Source of the DNA: Desulfonatronospira sp.
GTDB lineage: Bacteria; Desulfobacterota; Desulfovibrionia; Desulfovibrionales; Desulfonatronovibrionaceae
DNA: 14,405 nt
NCBI GenBank assembly: GCA_003563255.1
Contig: PWSL01000492.1
Coordinates: 1-14,405 of the forward strand
Direction: 5' to 3'
Positions within the stretch are counted from its first letter, which is position 1. Each line of letters starts with the position of its first letter. The notes below the pieces were generated by a model. The model searched no databases, was not told the origin of the DNA, and was given only the letters and a program-made list of their open reading frames with translations. The translations under genes and the position numbers were made by a program. Positions 13,482 to 14,405 of this stretch are shown piece after piece.

Positions 13482-14135
13482 TCAGGCCTGGCTTGAAGCC
13501 ATACGCTTCCCTAGCTCCCGGGCACGCTGGCAATCCTGGGGAAAGACCTGATGGTGACGCTGATATTTGGCTTCCTTGTCGAACATTTTGGCTTCGTAGA
13601 GATCGTAGTCCGGATATTGCAGGGTGTCCGTGGAGAGCAGCAATTCGCATGAACCGAAGTGGAGCTGCAGAAACTTCTTTGTCATGTTGAAAACCTGATC
13701 AAAACCCATCTCCTGGATTTTGTTTTCGGGTACGTTCATGGTGTAGATCATGGCGGTATTGATCCGCTTGGGAAAGAGCGATATCCGGTCTGGATCGTAT
13801 TTCAAATATGGAAAGCAGAGCCGTTCCAGGAAGGCGCGCGTTCCAGAGGATTCAGTGCCGTAGTACACAGGCGTGCCTATGATCAGGGCATCACAGTCTT
13901 GAACACGGTCCAGAACCGGGGAGAGGTCGTCCTGTAGGGCGCAGACCCCGTCCTCCTCCCGGTCCAGTCGCTTGCATGCAAAACAGCTAATGCACCCGGA
14001 AAAATCAAGGCTGTAGAGCTGGACCAACTCGGTCCTTGCCCCAGCGGACTCTGCTCCCTGCAGGGCGTGCTCCAGCAGGGTTACGGTATTCCATCCCTCT
14101 TGCCTGGGACTGCCGTTAAAGGCCATTACTTTCAT
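13482..14135 (-). CDS. flavodoxin-fold NAD(P)H-dependent FMN reductase / iron-sulfur flavoprotein-like
   Basis: This 217-residue protein begins with MKVMAFNGSPRQEGWNT, the FMN phosphate-binding loop of the NADPH-dependent FMN reductase/flavodoxin-2 family. Next comes a cysteine cluster, C48, C51, C54 and C65 (GCISCFACK...GVC), then ALIIGTPVYYGTESSGTRAFLERL (83-106), the second flavin-binding segment. The cluster resembles that of archaeal iron-sulfur flavoproteins (Cx2Cx2Cx4-7C), but the last spacing is ten residues, so a [4Fe-4S] centre is possible, not certain. Such proteins reduce quinones or other electron acceptors, or transfer electrons in oxidative-stress defence. The open frame reaches back to 14192, but AGGAGG (14142-14147) lies 6 nt before the ATG at 14135 and the family motif starts there, so 14135 is chosen. 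It stands alone on the minus strand. Confidence 0.88.
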   Translation of the reverse strand: MKVMAFNGSPRQEGWNTVTLLEHALQGAESAGARTELVQLYSLDFSGCISCFACKRLDREEDGVCALQDDLSPVLDRVQDCDALIIGTPVYYGTESSGTRAFLERLCFPYLKYDPDRISLFPKRINTAMIYTMNVPENKIQEMGFDQVFNMTKKFLQLHFGSCELLLSTDTLQYPDYDLYEAKMFDKEAKYQRHHQVFPQDCQRARELGKRMASSQA

Positions 14136-14141
14136 GCCAAA

Positions 14142-14147
14142 CCTCCT
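14142..14147 (-). promoter_or_regulatory. ribosome-binding site deciding the flavoprotein start
   Basis: AGGAGG on the minus strand with a 6-nt spacer (TTTGGC) to the ATG at 14133-14135. It rules in favour of this start over the in-frame ATG at 14190-14192, which would add 19 residues before the conserved MKVMAFNGSPR. Confidence 0.85.
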
Positions 14148-14167
14148 GACATGTTTATGGGATGCGA

Positions 14168-14193
14168 ATTGCTCCGGCAATACCTGGAGCAAT
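14168..14193. promoter_or_regulatory. operator-like inverted repeat upstream of the flavoprotein
   Basis: ATTGCTCC (14168-14175) and GGAGCAAT (14186-14193) are exact 8-bp arms around 10 bp, with their centre about 45 bp upstream of the flavoprotein start. The size and position suit a dimeric repressor such as a MarR- or HxlR-type protein; the regulator is not in the window. A possible minus-strand promoter, CTGACA (14222-14227) and TATGCC (14200-14205) 16 bp apart, lies just upstream but is weak in its -10. Confidence 0.4.
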
Positions 14194-14318
14194 CCTTATG
14201 GCATATAGAGAATATGCACTATGTCAGGCTCTATGTCTACCAAATAGCTTCCATGCTTGAGGTATACCCGAGCTCTACTCTGCTGCCCTTGACCCAAAAA
14301 ATAGGAACTTTTTAACAC

Positions 14319-14405
14319 TACAGCGAAACTTATAAAATATAATATTGATCTCACTTGGGGACAGGCACTTTTGCCGGTTGATAAATAACAATTGCTCCAA
14401 AAAAT
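14319..14405. repeat. composite palindromic element, copy D, cut by the window end
   Basis: CTACAGCGAAACTTATA (14319-14335), then ATTGATCTC and GGGGACAGGCAC (14357-14368), match the arrangement next to copy A and the reverse complement of the right end of copy B. The partner arm is not reached before base 14405. Confidence 0.55.

Noticed and set aside
13285..13690. Overlapping short open frames on both strands downstream of the flavoprotein
   Set aside because: They lack recognisable domains and ribosome-binding sites, and the part beyond 13481 is antisense to the flavoprotein gene.
14136..14192. N-terminal extension of the flavoprotein from the ATG at 14192
   Set aside because: A consensus AGGAGG sits 6 nt before the internal ATG at 14135, the family's conserved start coincides with it, and the extension would overlap the operator-like inverted repeat.

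Overview
The window looks like the chromosome of an anaerobic bacterium of the Desulfovibrionales or a related sulfate-reducing deltaproteobacterial lineage. This rests on an aldehyde ferredoxin oxidoreductase (AOR) cluster with an NAD(P)H:flavin/[2Fe-2S] subunit and a ferritin-like diiron protein, on very large multi-PAS cytoplasmic sensor kinases, and on many short palindromic repeats of the GGGGACAGGC type. The assignment is an inference from gene content; no rRNA or other marker gene is present. || Layout. (1) 1-3731, plus strand: a redox cluster. It holds the C-terminal part of a dihydroorotate-dehydrogenase-electron-transfer-like flavoprotein, a ferritin-like diiron protein, a complete tungsten/molybdenum-pterin AOR, a very strong intrinsic terminator, and then a 226-residue protein of unknown function whose N-terminal half resembles a ThiS/MoaD-like beta-grasp domain. 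(2) 3732-3952: convergent intergenic DNA packed with short palindromes. (3) 3953-8887, minus strand: a 1644-residue hybrid sensor kinase (seven PAS, HisKA, HATPase, two receivers, Hpt) holding a whole phosphorelay in one chain. (4) 8888-9912: a 1-kb non-coding stretch between the divergent kinases, filled with composite palindromic elements, a 42-nt near-perfect palindrome and heptanucleotide tandem repeats. (5) 9913-13083, plus strand: a second soluble kinase (four PAS, GAF, PAS, HisKA, HATPase) without a receiver. (6) 13084-13481: another composite palindromic repeat and DNA with no recognisable gene. (7) 13482-14135, minus strand: a flavodoxin-fold NAD(P)H-dependent FMN reductase/iron-sulfur-flavoprotein-like gene, preceded by a palindromic operator-like site. 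(8) 14136-14405: non-coding, ending inside another GGGGACAGGC repeat. || How the parts may work together. The first three genes probably form an aldehyde/carboxylate redox module: AOR oxidises aldehydes, or reduces acids, and passes electrons through Fe-S carriers to the NAD(P)-linked flavoprotein, while the ferritin-like protein may protect the oxygen-sensitive enzyme. The two kinases start with closely similar PAS domains and are divergently arranged, so they look like products of domain shuffling or duplication. Neither has membrane segments, so both should sense cytoplasmic signals. No separate response regulator with an output domain is visible. || The most unusual signals are (a) degenerate 7-bp tandem repeats, both between the kinases and, in frame, inside catalytic and receiver domains of the large kinase, where they coincide with extra protein segments; and (b) a modular palindromic repeat family with several full, half and truncated copies, one of which may supply the promoter of the large kinase.
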